The notes under the pieces: model-generated
Database searches by the model: none
The model's input: only the letters and a program-made list of their open reading frames with translations
What the model was told of the DNA's origin: nothing
Made by a program: the position numbers and the translations under genes
Shown here: positions 1 to 5,801 of the stretch, one piece after another
Layout of the letters: each line of letters starts with the position of its first letter
Numbering within the stretch: the stretch's first letter is position 1
From: an uncultured Clostridia bacterium
GTDB taxonomy: Bacteria > Bacillota > Clostridia > Oscillospirales > Ruminococcaceae
Assembly (NCBI GenBank): GCA_946056455.1
Contig: CAMGJS010000063.1
Span: 1 to 6,165, forward strand
Length of the DNA stretch: 6,165 nucleotides
Reading direction: 5' to 3'

Positions 1-839
1 ACAAGGTCTATCACCTTGCCCTTTGGGTTTATCTCTTCTTCCTTTGCGTCAACTCTTTCGTCTGTCGAAAAAAGGTCGCCCTTTTCAATAGCGTTCTTTT
101 CGTGTCTGAGCATAGGACCATAATCCGCTTTCATCACCACAATCATCACTACGAAAAAGAGTGTGAGCAGTGAGTAGAAGTTATATGGTATAGCTCTTAT
201 GAAAAGCTCAATGCCCGACATTCCCGTTCCGTCGGCATAGCTTGAAACAGCCGCCGCCCACGAGCTTACGGGAGCAATCATACATATAGGTGCCGCAGTA
301 GCGTCAATGATATAGGAAAGCTTTGCGCGCGATACTTTATGAGCGTCCGCAACGGGAAGCATAACCGAGCCTACCGTCAGACAGTTGAAATAGTCGTCTA
401 TGAAGATAAGCACTCCGAGCGCTAAGGTAGCAAGCTGAGCGCCCACTCTTGTCTTTATGTGCTTTGCCGCCCATCTTCCGAAAGCGGCGCTTCCGCCTGC
501 CTTATTGATAAGCGCAACAACAATTCCCAGAATTACAAGGAACATAAAAATGCCTGCCTGTCCCGAAACGGCTGTGATAAATCCGTCCGACACAACATGG
601 TCGACAGCCGCAGTGAACGAGCCGCCACAGGCGAAAATTCCACCTACAACAATTCCCGTAAAGAGTGAGGAATAAACCTCTTTTGTGATAAGCGCAAGAA
701 CGATTGCAACAATGGGAGGAAAGAGCGCCCAGGCTGTCGCAAAGGTATCGTTCCCCGACAATGAAACGATAATTGCCGTTACTATTGAAGCAAAAGCAAC
801 AATAAGAGCAATTATATTGCTGACTGTTTTTTTGTTCAT
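1..839 (-). CDS. NhaC-family Na+/H+ antiporter, N-terminal 279 residues (3' end beyond window)
   Basis: A membrane antiporter of the NhaC family, expected to exchange Na+ and H+ (or a related solute) across the cytoplasmic membrane. Translation from the ATG at 839-837 (MNKKTVSNIIALIVAFASIV) stays open to the window edge. It is strongly hydrophobic, with several membrane segments: about residues 8-28, 37-55, 62-80, 95-115 and 140-155, and another near 225-245. The family hallmark is present around residues 148-165 as LIFIDDYFNCLTVGSVML, followed by IDATAAPICMIAPVSSWAAA. A polar, charged loop (RHEKNAIEKGDLFSTDERVD) follows near residue 255, as in many members. The start is supported by AAGGGG at 849-854, ten bases upstream of the ATG. 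Family members usually exceed 450 residues, so a large C-terminal part is missing here only because the window ends. The ion specificity cannot be read from sequence; related members include malate/lactate antiporters. It has its own promoter and follows a terminator, so it is probably not co-transcribed with the sensor gene upstream. Confidence 0.9.
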   Translation of the reverse strand, partial: MNKKTVSNIIALIVAFASIVTAIIVSLSGNDTFATAWALFPPIVAIVLALITKEVYSSLFTGIVVGGIFACGGSFTAAVDHVVSDGFITAVSGQAGIFMFLVILGIVVALINKAGGSAAFGRWAAKHIKTRVGAQLATLALGVLIFIDDYFNCLTVGSVMLPVADAHKVSRAKLSYIIDATAAPICMIAPVSSWAAAVSSYADGTGMSGIELFIRAIPYNFYSLLTLFFVVMIVVMKADYGPMLRHEKNAIEKGDLFSTDERVDAKEEEINPKGKVIDL

Positions 840-871
840 AACAAAAATCCCCTTATTAAAGTTATAAATAC

Positions 872-901
872 AGTATAAGGCTTTTACACGATTTTTGTCA
901 A
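872..901 (-). promoter_or_regulatory. sigma-A-type promoter of the NhaC-family gene
   Basis: On the minus strand there is a perfect -35 box TTGACA (896-901), an 18-base spacer and TATACT (872-877) as -10. A one-base shift gives TTATAC with a 17-base spacer. The predicted transcript starts near 865, giving a leader of about 26 bases with the ribosome binding site at 849-854. No operator-like repeat overlaps it. Confidence 0.8.
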
Positions 902-970
902 GATAAATATTTTTCTGTCGCAAATTTTCTGAAATTTTTTCTCTGCACAAGACAGAGAGGTCAGAAACGA

Positions 971-1002
971 TAAAAGGGTATCGTTTCCACGATACCCTTT
1001 TA
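971..1002 (-). terminator. Hairpin terminator after the hydrogenase-like sensor gene
   Basis: There is a perfect 13-bp stem, TAAAAGGGTATCG (1002-990 on the minus strand) with CGATACCCTTTTA (983-971), around a six-base loop TGGAAA. It begins two bases past the TGA stop at 1005-1007. The 3' arm ends in four T, with only a scattered T-rich tail beyond, so the U-tract is short. Position and stem strength make a terminator for the upstream gene the best reading. The stem is close to symmetric in its A/T ends and could act weakly on the other strand too. Confidence 0.75.
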
Positions 1003-1004
1003 AA

Positions 1005-2534
1005 TCAAGTTCTGAGAACATTCTCGATTTTAGAAGAAATTCCCGAAACAGTTCCTATCTTGGAATTTATCGCCTCGCCCGTTTTGCCCGTTTCGGCAAT
1101 AGCGTCTTTAAGCGTTGAAAGCGTTGACGAAAGCTCGGCAATTTTTTCTATTACTCCGCCGATATTTGAGTTGACAAGCGTCGTTTCCTCCGAAACCTTG
1201 TTGTAGCTTAAAATAAATTCGGCAGTTGTGCTCTGTGTCTTGTCCGCAAGACTTCCGACTTCGTTTGCAACAACGGCAAAGCCCTTGCCCTGCTCGCCTA
1301 CTCTTGCCGCCTCAATGGAAGCGTTGAGCGCAAGCATCTTTATCTGGAACGAAATGTCCTGAATTGTGTCTGAATTCTTGCTGTATTCCTCGTTTATCGA
1401 ATTTATCTGCTCGATATTCCTGTTCATCTCGGCGCTCAGCTTCTGAAGCTCGTCGGCAAGATTTGCAATGTTATCAACAATAGATATATTCTGCTTTGAG
1501 TTTGTGAGAATATCGTTTGCGTGGGCAATAACAGAGTCAAGCTCCGAGTTGAGCGAGGTCGTCAGCTCGTTTATTTCAAGGTTTGCCCTTGCAATATTGT
1601 CGCTCTGCTCTCTTACTTCCTTTGCCTCTTCGATATTCGTCTTCAATACATACTGATGGCAGTTTTTAGGGGAGTTGAGTCCTCTTGCAATAGCCTCAGC
1701 CATATCGGCGCAGGAGCGGTATCCGCAAGCCTGACAGTCGAATTTTTTCTCCGAGTCTGTATATTTTTTAAGACTTGCAAATGCGTTCTCCACATCTGCT
1801 CTTGAAATATTTCCGCCGTCAATGCTCTTGGGAGTGTATTTTCTCAAAAAGTCCTCAAGCTTTAAGGTCGAGTTGAAATTCTTGTACTGCTTACTGCCCG
1901 TAAGCTTGCTTATCTGCTTGTTCTGTCTGCCGAACGAGTCACGGCGGACGCCCGAAATTATCTTGTTTATCTCAAAGAAGTTATGCCCCGTGGGAACGCC
2001 AGGGCCGACAGTACAGCCCAGTTCGCAGGAAAGGACATCGAATACATCGGGCCTTGCGCTTTCGGGCGTGTGCAGATATTCGTCAAGCTCGTTATAGACC
2101 TTCGGCACTCCCTCGGAGTTTATTACTGTAAGGTCGGGGTTCATCGCAAGCAGACATTCTTTAAGTCCGCCCGGGATAGGATAAATCGCTCCGCTGTATG
2201 AGGGAAGTCCGTCAAACTCAAAGCTGTCCCCCGAAAGCCTTATTTTATTTTCTTTTATGTACTTTTCAAGCTCCGAAAAGGTGACATTATACTTGACAAG
2301 TCCCGTATCCTCAAACTCTGTTTTCTTAGCGATACAAGGCGAAAGAATTGCCAAGGGGTTATTGTCCCCCACATATTTTCTGATATACACCGCACCGCAG
2401 AGCATAGGGCTGTGAACGGGAGAAAGATAGGGGATAAGCTCGTGCTTGTATTTTAATATGTAATCAGTGAGAGCTGCACACGGCTGTGAGATTATCTTGC
2501 CGACTTTCTTCTCCTCAACGGCTTTAAGGTGCAT
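1005..2534 (-). CDS. C-terminal fragment of the sensor gene: H-cluster-like, FeS and methyl-accepting domains
   Basis: This is the downstream open piece of the split sensor gene, 509 residues from the first ATG in frame. That ATG (2532-2534) has no purine-rich binding site before it; the upstream bases are GGATATATGCACATAT. The same frame stays open further upstream to the frameshift, reading [20 protein letters not shown], which is the expected continuation of the ferredoxin fragment. So 2534 is probably not a true start, and the piece would be translated poorly alone. It ends ENVLRT with no NWETF-type methyltransferase tether. Confidence 0.7.
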   Translation of the reverse strand: MHLKAVEEKKVGKIISQPCAALTDYILKYKHELIPYLSPVHSPMLCGAVYIRKYVGDNNPLAILSPCIAKKTEFEDTGLVKYNVTFSELEKYIKENKIRLSGDSFEFDGLPSYSGAIYPIPGGLKECLLAMNPDLTVINSEGVPKVYNELDEYLHTPESARPDVFDVLSCELGCTVGPGVPTGHNFFEINKIISGVRRDSFGRQNKQISKLTGSKQYKNFNSTLKLEDFLRKYTPKSIDGGNISRADVENAFASLKKYTDSEKKFDCQACGYRSCADMAEAIARGLNSPKNCHQYVLKTNIEEAKEVREQSDNIARANLEINELTTSLNSELDSVIAHANDILTNSKQNISIVDNIANLADELQKLSAEMNRNIEQINSINEEYSKNSDTIQDISFQIKMLALNASIEAARVGEQGKGFAVVANEVGSLADKTQSTTAEFILSYNKVSEETTLVNSNIGGVIEKIAELSSTLSTLKDAIAETGKTGEAINSKIGTVSGISSKIENVLRT

Positions 2535-2593
2535 ATATGTGCATATATCCGCACCGAAAGAAACATCGTATATTTTTTCCGCTCCCGATTTTC

Positions 2594-2890
2594 TTATGAA
2601 AGAACCTGCGCCCAGTTCTTTTCAAACGCAACCTTAACTGCGGGGGCAACAAGAACGGTAATCTTTCTGCCTTTTGAAAGGTCGTCAAAAAAGGTCTTGG
2701 TGTCGTCGTCATAATATCTTGCCCCGTGAGAGCAAGCCTTTGTGCACGCTCCGCAACGGATGCAGTTCTTTTCGTTCACTGAAATAACGGTTTTTCCGTT
2801 TATCTCCTGCGACATATTCGCCTCGTTGACGGGGCACGCTCTTACGCAGGCGTTACAGCCAACGCACTTATCGGGTTCTATTCTTATCAT
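2594..2890 (-). CDS. N-terminal fragment of the sensor gene: 2[4Fe-4S] ferredoxin domain
   Basis: This is the upstream open piece of the split sensor gene, 98 residues as the sequence stands. It carries two CxxCxxCxxxC clusters (residues 9-19 and 43-53), expected to bind two [4Fe-4S] clusters and pass electrons to the H-cluster-like domain. After the ferredoxin part it enters the hydrogenase-like domain ([21 protein letters not shown]) and then hits TAA at 2594-2596. That ending is in mid-domain, which is why a free-standing ferredoxin is unlikely. AGGAG lies eight bases upstream of its ATG. Confidence 0.8.
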   Translation of the reverse strand: MIRIEPDKCVGCNACVRACPVNEANMSQEINGKTVISVNEKNCIRCGACTKACSHGARYYDDDTKTFFDDLSKGRKITVLVAPAVKVAFEKNWAQVLS

Positions 2891-2929
2891 AGCTCTGTCT
2901 CCTGTCGTATTTTATTTTCTGTGCTTCTC

Positions 2930-2960
2930 AAAAAATTCAATGCTAAGGGGATACAGCATT
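2930..2960 (-). terminator. Possible weak terminator after purB
   Basis: On the minus strand, directly after the purB stop, AATGCT (2960-2955) pairs with AGCATT (2944-2939), with one extra G-T pair inside and an eight-base loop. It is followed by GAA and six T (2935-2930). The stem is short and A/T-rich, so termination would be partial at best. I see no good promoter between this point and the sensor gene (the A/T-rich TAAAAT lies too close to the binding site), so the sensor may depend on read-through from purB. Confidence 0.4.
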
Positions 2961-4391
2961 TTAAACATTTATTTCTGCGGTTTCATTTAAAATATCCTTG
3001 TTTGCTTCAAGAATGGGGTTGATAAGTTCGGTTAAGAATTCGTCAACCTGCTCGGCGCTTCTGCCGATAAAGAGTTCGGGCTTCATAATAGAGTCCATTT
3101 CCTCTTTTGTTATCATAAACATAGGGTCGTTGACGATAAGCTCGCAGAGGTTGTTGTCAAGACCTTCGCTCTTTACTCTTGCTCCCGCCTGCATAGAATA
3201 CTGACGGATTTTTTCGTGAAGCTCCTGTCTGTCTCCGCCCTTTTTAACGGCTTCCATCATAATGTTTTCTGTCGCCATAAAGGGAAGCTCATTCATAACT
3301 CTTCTCTCTATCATCTTGTCATAAACAACAAGTCCGCCCGTAACATTTATCATAATGTTGAGAATAGCGTCTACTCCGAGGAAAGCCTCTGCAACGGAAA
3401 TTCTCTTGTTCGCCGAGTCGTCAAGGGTTCTTTCAAACCACTGTGTGCCCGATGTGAATGCAGGGTTTAGGGTGTCCACCATAACATATCTTGCAAGAGA
3501 GGTTATTCTCTCGCTTCTCATCGGGTTTCTCTTATAAGCCATTGCCGACGAGCCTATCTGTGTTTTCTCAAAAGGCTCTTCCATTTCCTTGAAGGACTGC
3601 AAAAGTCGCATATCGTTTGAGAACTTCATAGCCGATGCCGCAATCGCTCCGAGAGTTGAAACTATTCCCGTATCGACCTTTCTTGAATAGGTTTGTCCCG
3701 AAACGGGAACAACGCTGTCAAAGCCCATTTCTTCTGCAATAAGGCTTTCAAGCTTCTTGATTTTTTCAGAGTCTCCGCCAAAAAGCTCAACAAATGAAGC
3801 CTGTGTACCCGTTGTACCCTTTGAGCCTAAAAGTTTAAGGGATTTAAGGCGGTATTCAAGCTCGTCAAGGTCCATTAAAAGCTCGTTCATCCAGAGCGTC
3901 GCTCTTTTGCCGACAGTTGTAAGCTGTGCAGGCTGACAATGAGTGTAAGCAAGGCAGGGCTGTGATTTATGCTCGTCTGCAAACTTTGCAAGCTGAGCAA
4001 GGACATTTATAAGCTTTCTTCTTACAACCCTTAATGCGTCACGCATAATGATGACATCGGTGTTGTCGCCCACATAGCAGGAGGTAGCTCCCAGATGGAT
4101 AATTCCCTTTGCCTTGGGGCAACAAGCGCCATAGGTGTGAACATGCGCCATAACATCGTGACGGACAAGCTTTTCTTCCTTTGCCGCCATCTCGTAGTCT
4201 ATATTTTCAATGTTAGCCTCAAGCTCGTCAACCTGCTCCTGTGTGATAGGCAGACCAAGCTTCATTTCCGCTCTTGCAAGGGCAACCCAGAGCCTTCTCC
4301 AGGTGGTGAATTTTTTATCCGCCGAGAAGATATACTGCATCTCCTTGCTTGCGTATCTTGTGCAGAACGGACTTTCGTAGCTGTTTGTCAT
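2961..4391 (-). CDS. purB: Adenylosuccinate lyase
   Basis: PurB cleaves adenylosuccinate to AMP plus fumarate and SAICAR to AICAR plus fumarate, serving two steps of purine synthesis in the cytoplasm. At 476 residues it is full length. Family motifs are clear: HDVMAHVHTYGACCPKAKG (about 78-96) and HLGATSCYVGDNTD (about 99-112), YTHCQPAQLTTVGKR (about 150-164), with the catalytic-acid His in THCQPAQ, then KGTTGTQASF, GQTYSRKVD and the fumarase/aspartase-superfamily signature GSSAMAYKRNPMRSER (about 282-297), carrying the mobile-loop Ser. RTLDDSANKRI and LPFMATENIMM follow. Wording and length match the eukaryote-like PurB group, as recalled from human ADSL, more closely than the shorter B. subtilis type. 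The only notable signature change is A for P in SSAMPYKRNP, which is likely benign. The ATG at 4389-4391 has AGGAG at 4402-4406 and a strong promoter just upstream. No other pur gene is nearby. Confidence 0.95.
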   Translation of the reverse strand: MTNSYESPFCTRYASKEMQYIFSADKKFTTWRRLWVALARAEMKLGLPITQEQVDELEANIENIDYEMAAKEEKLVRHDVMAHVHTYGACCPKAKGIIHLGATSCYVGDNTDVIIMRDALRVVRRKLINVLAQLAKFADEHKSQPCLAYTHCQPAQLTTVGKRATLWMNELLMDLDELEYRLKSLKLLGSKGTTGTQASFVELFGGDSEKIKKLESLIAEEMGFDSVVPVSGQTYSRKVDTGIVSTLGAIAASAMKFSNDMRLLQSFKEMEEPFEKTQIGSSAMAYKRNPMRSERITSLARYVMVDTLNPAFTSGTQWFERTLDDSANKRISVAEAFLGVDAILNIMINVTGGLVVYDKMIERRVMNELPFMATENIMMEAVKKGGDRQELHEKIRQYSMQAGARVKSEGLDNNLCELIVNDPMFMITKEEMDSIMKPELFIGRSAEQVDEFLTELINPILEANKDILNETAEINV

Positions 4392-4405
4392 ATTATGAAA
4401 ACTCC

Positions 4406-4443
4406 TTTTGTGATGATATATAGTTCGATTATATCACACAAAA
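4406..4443. repeat. Imperfect inverted repeat over the purB -10 box and leader
   Basis: TTTTGTGATGATATA (4406-4420) and TATATCACACAAAA (4430-4443) are reverse complements apart from one unpaired base, with nine bases between them. One arm includes most of the -10 box. The other is the start of the leader and touches the ribosome binding site. It could be a repressor operator or an RNA hairpin in eno read-through transcripts. No T-run follows, so it is not an ordinary terminator. Confidence 0.65.
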
Positions 4444-4456
4444 GGTCGGTTTTCAA
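4428..4456 (-). promoter_or_regulatory. Strong sigma-A-type promoter of purB
   Basis: On the minus strand the -35 box is TTGAAA (4451-4456), followed by a 17-base spacer and a perfect TATAAT (4428-4433). TGA directly before it makes an extended -10. The transcript should start near 4420-4421, giving a leader of about 30 bases that ends in the AAAAGGAG binding site. It lies 15 bases beyond the eno stop, so purB can be transcribed independently of eno. Confidence 0.88.
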
Positions 4457-4470
4457 TAGTTTTTATATAA

Positions 4471-5739
4471 TTATAGGGGCAAAAGTCCGAAATATTCGGC
4501 ATTTTTGCCAAGTTCGCTTTCAATTTCAAGCAAGCGGTTGTATTTTGCCGTTCCCTCCGTTCTGCAAGGAGCGCCCGTCTTGATAAAGCCTGCTCTTGTT
4601 GCAACGGCAATGTCCGCTATTGTGGTATCCTCGGTTTCGCCCGAGCGGTGTGAGATTATTGCGGTCATTTTGTTATGCTGAGCCATTTCGATAGCGTTTA
4701 AGGTTTCGGTGAGAGTGCCTATCTGATTGGGTTTTATCAGTACTGCGTTTGCGGCATTTTTTTCTATCCCCTCTTTTATCCTCTTTGTGTTGGTGACAAA
4801 TAAATCGTCCCCCACAAGCCTTATTCTGTCGCCTAACCTTTCATTGAGAGCTCGCCAGCCTCGCCAGTCCTCCTCGCCCAGACCGTCCTCAATAGAAACA
4901 ATGGGGTACTTGTTACAAAGTCGCTCCCAGTAGGAGATAAGCTCGGCGTAGGTGTAAACTGTCTGCCTCTTGGGGAGAGTGTATTTTCCGTTTTCGTCCG
5001 CCCATACGCTTGCGGCGGCGTCAATGGCTATCTTTACAGCGTCAAGCCCGTACCCTGCCTTGTCTATTGCAGAAAGAATAATCTCTATCGCTTCCTCGTC
5101 GCTTGAAAGGTTTGGGGCATACCCTCCCTCGTCGCCCACAGTCGTGGCAAGTCCCTCGGCTTTGAGTATTTTTCCCAGCGAGTGATATATCTCGCACCCC
5201 ATCTGCAAAGCCTCGGAAAAGCTTTTAGCCCCCACGGGCATTATCATAAATTCCTGAATGTCAATGTTGTTGGCAGCGTGGGCTCCGCCGTTTAAAATAT
5301 TCATCATAGGAGTGGGCAGAGCCTTTGCAAGAGTTCCGCCGAGATAGCGGTAAAGAGGGAGCTTTCTCGACCTTGCCGCCGCCTTTGCAACAGCAAGAGA
5401 AACGGCAAGAATTGCGTTTGCTCCGAGTTTGGACTTATTCTCTGTTCCGTCAAGTCTTATAAGTGCGTCGTCAACGGCGGATTGCTCCACTGTTCCGAGG
5501 AGAGAAAGGGCAGGAGAAATGACCGTATTTATGTTGCTTACGGCATGTTTCACCCCTTTGCCAAAAAATCTTCCGTCGTTGTCACGAAGCTCGCAAGCCT
5601 CAAATTTTCCCGTTGAAGCGCCCGATGGAACAGCCGCTTTTTCAACAGTCCCGTCCGAGAGTGTGACAGTTGCCATAACCGTCGGAGTTCCTCGGGAGTC
5701 GATGATTTCAAGTCCTTGTACTTTTTCGATTTTGAGCAT
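4471..5739 (-). CDS. eno: Enolase (phosphopyruvate hydratase)
   Basis: Enolase interconverts 2-phosphoglycerate and phosphoenolpyruvate in glycolysis, in the cytoplasm. At 422 residues it is full length. The N-terminal loop [18 protein letters not shown] (about 38-55) is present. Recognisable catalytic and Mg-binding motifs follow in order: [17 protein letters not shown] (Glu in QEF), [10 protein letters not shown] (Glu in DEGG), AIDAAAS (Mg Asp), [11 protein letters not shown] (Mg Glu), LVGDDLF (Mg Asp), [13 protein letters not shown] (catalytic Lys), SHRSGETED (substrate binding) and IKTGAP (Lys). All key residues are kept, so it should be active. Oddities are HAAN for the usual HADN and TEGTAKYN for the usual (S/D/G)ER-x-AKYN. 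The ATG at 5737-5739 has GGAGGA at 5746-5751, six bases away. It is not in a gap-pgk-tpi-gpm cluster here; its neighbours are a CheC-like gene and purB. A second enolase copy elsewhere in the genome cannot be excluded. Confidence 0.95.
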   Translation of the reverse strand: MLKIEKVQGLEIIDSRGTPTVMATVTLSDGTVEKAAVPSGASTGKFEACELRDNDGRFFGKGVKHAVSNINTVISPALSLLGTVEQSAVDDALIRLDGTENKSKLGANAILAVSLAVAKAAARSRKLPLYRYLGGTLAKALPTPMMNILNGGAHAANNIDIQEFMIMPVGAKSFSEALQMGCEIYHSLGKILKAEGLATTVGDEGGYAPNLSSDEEAIEIILSAIDKAGYGLDAVKIAIDAAASVWADENGKYTLPKRQTVYTYAELISYWERLCNKYPIVSIEDGLGEEDWRGWRALNERLGDRIRLVGDDLFVTNTKRIKEGIEKNAANAVLIKPNQIGTLTETLNAIEMAQHNKMTAIISHRSGETEDTTIADIAVATRAGFIKTGAPCRTEGTAKYNRLLEIESELGKNAEYFGLLPL

Positions 5740-5780
5740 AAAAAATCCTCCATATACTTCTTTTTAGGCAGTATATGGAG
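5740..5780 (-). terminator. Hairpin plus T6 overlapping the eno ribosome binding site: terminator or leader control element
   Basis: On the minus strand CTCCATATACT (5780-5770) pairs perfectly with AGTATATGGAG (5758-5748), an 11-bp stem with an 11-base loop. GA and six T (5745-5740) follow, ending at the eno ATG. It has the form of an intrinsic terminator for the upstream CheC-like gene. Unusually, its 3' arm contains GGAG of the eno binding site GGAGGA, so the folded RNA would also hide the site for ribosomes. Confidence 0.7.
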
Positions 5781-5781
5781 T

Positions 5782-5787
5782 ATTATA
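5782..5787 (-). promoter_or_regulatory. Probable -10 box of the eno promoter
   Basis: A perfect TATAAT lies on the minus strand 42 bases before the eno ATG. The matching -35 region (around 5804-5811) is poor, with only AAACGC-like bases, and no TG extension is present, so the promoter may need an activator or be weak. The predicted start, near 5775, falls inside the 5' arm of the downstream hairpin. Confidence 0.5.
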
Positions 5788-5801
5788 CGATTTATTCATT
5801 T

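Larger units (their letters stand above)
1005..2890 (-). pseudogene. Soluble [FeFe]-hydrogenase-like / methyl-accepting sensor gene, split by a 1-nt frameshift
   Basis: Read as one gene with a single base restored at 2599-2601, this gives exactly 629 codons (628 residues). The domains in order are: 2[4Fe-4S] ferredoxin (C9/12/15/19 and C43/46/49/53); hydrogenase large-subunit C-terminal-like domain (about 75-320) with C138 in ISQPC, C186 in SPCIAKK, and C289 and C293 in LSCELGC, matching the four H-cluster ligands; a four-Cys FeS domain (C386, C389, C394, C411); and a methyl-accepting signalling coiled coil (about 420-628) with the hairpin tip [22 protein letters not shown]. No membrane segment is seen, so it should be a cytoplasmic receptor. 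The Cys beside the bridging ligand in catalytic enzymes (TSCCP) is replaced by Pro, and the Met of MPC by Ser, which favours sensing over fast H2 turnover. The start at 2888-2890 has AGGAG at 2899-2903. It lies 70 bases after purB. The break may be a sequencing error, genuine decay or, less likely, recoding. Confidence 0.85.

Noticed and set aside
457..867. Short plus-strand frames over the antiporter gene
   Set aside because: They are antisense to a coherent membrane protein with clear NhaC motifs; their sequence is low in recognisable structure.
940..958. Inverted repeat TCTCTG/CAGAGA between the terminator and the NhaC-family promoter
   Set aside because: Only 6 bp with a seven-base spacer; no T-run on the right side for either strand, and it lies about 40 bases upstream of the -35 box. 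A regulator site cannot be argued from this alone.
2891..2940. Possible promoter (TTGAAT ... TAAAAT) for the sensor gene
   Set aside because: The spacer would be 20 bases and the -10 box would place the transcript start on the ribosome binding site itself, so a normal leader could not form.
4095..4583. Plus-strand open frame of 162 codons across the start of purB and the end of eno
   Set aside because: It lies antisense to two clear genes and their shared promoter region, shows no recognisable motif, and has no convincing ribosome binding site. It is a shadow of the minus-strand coding.
4833..5024. Minus-strand 63-codon frame inside eno
   Set aside because: It is a different frame wholly inside the conserved enolase gene, Pro/Thr-rich and without a binding site.
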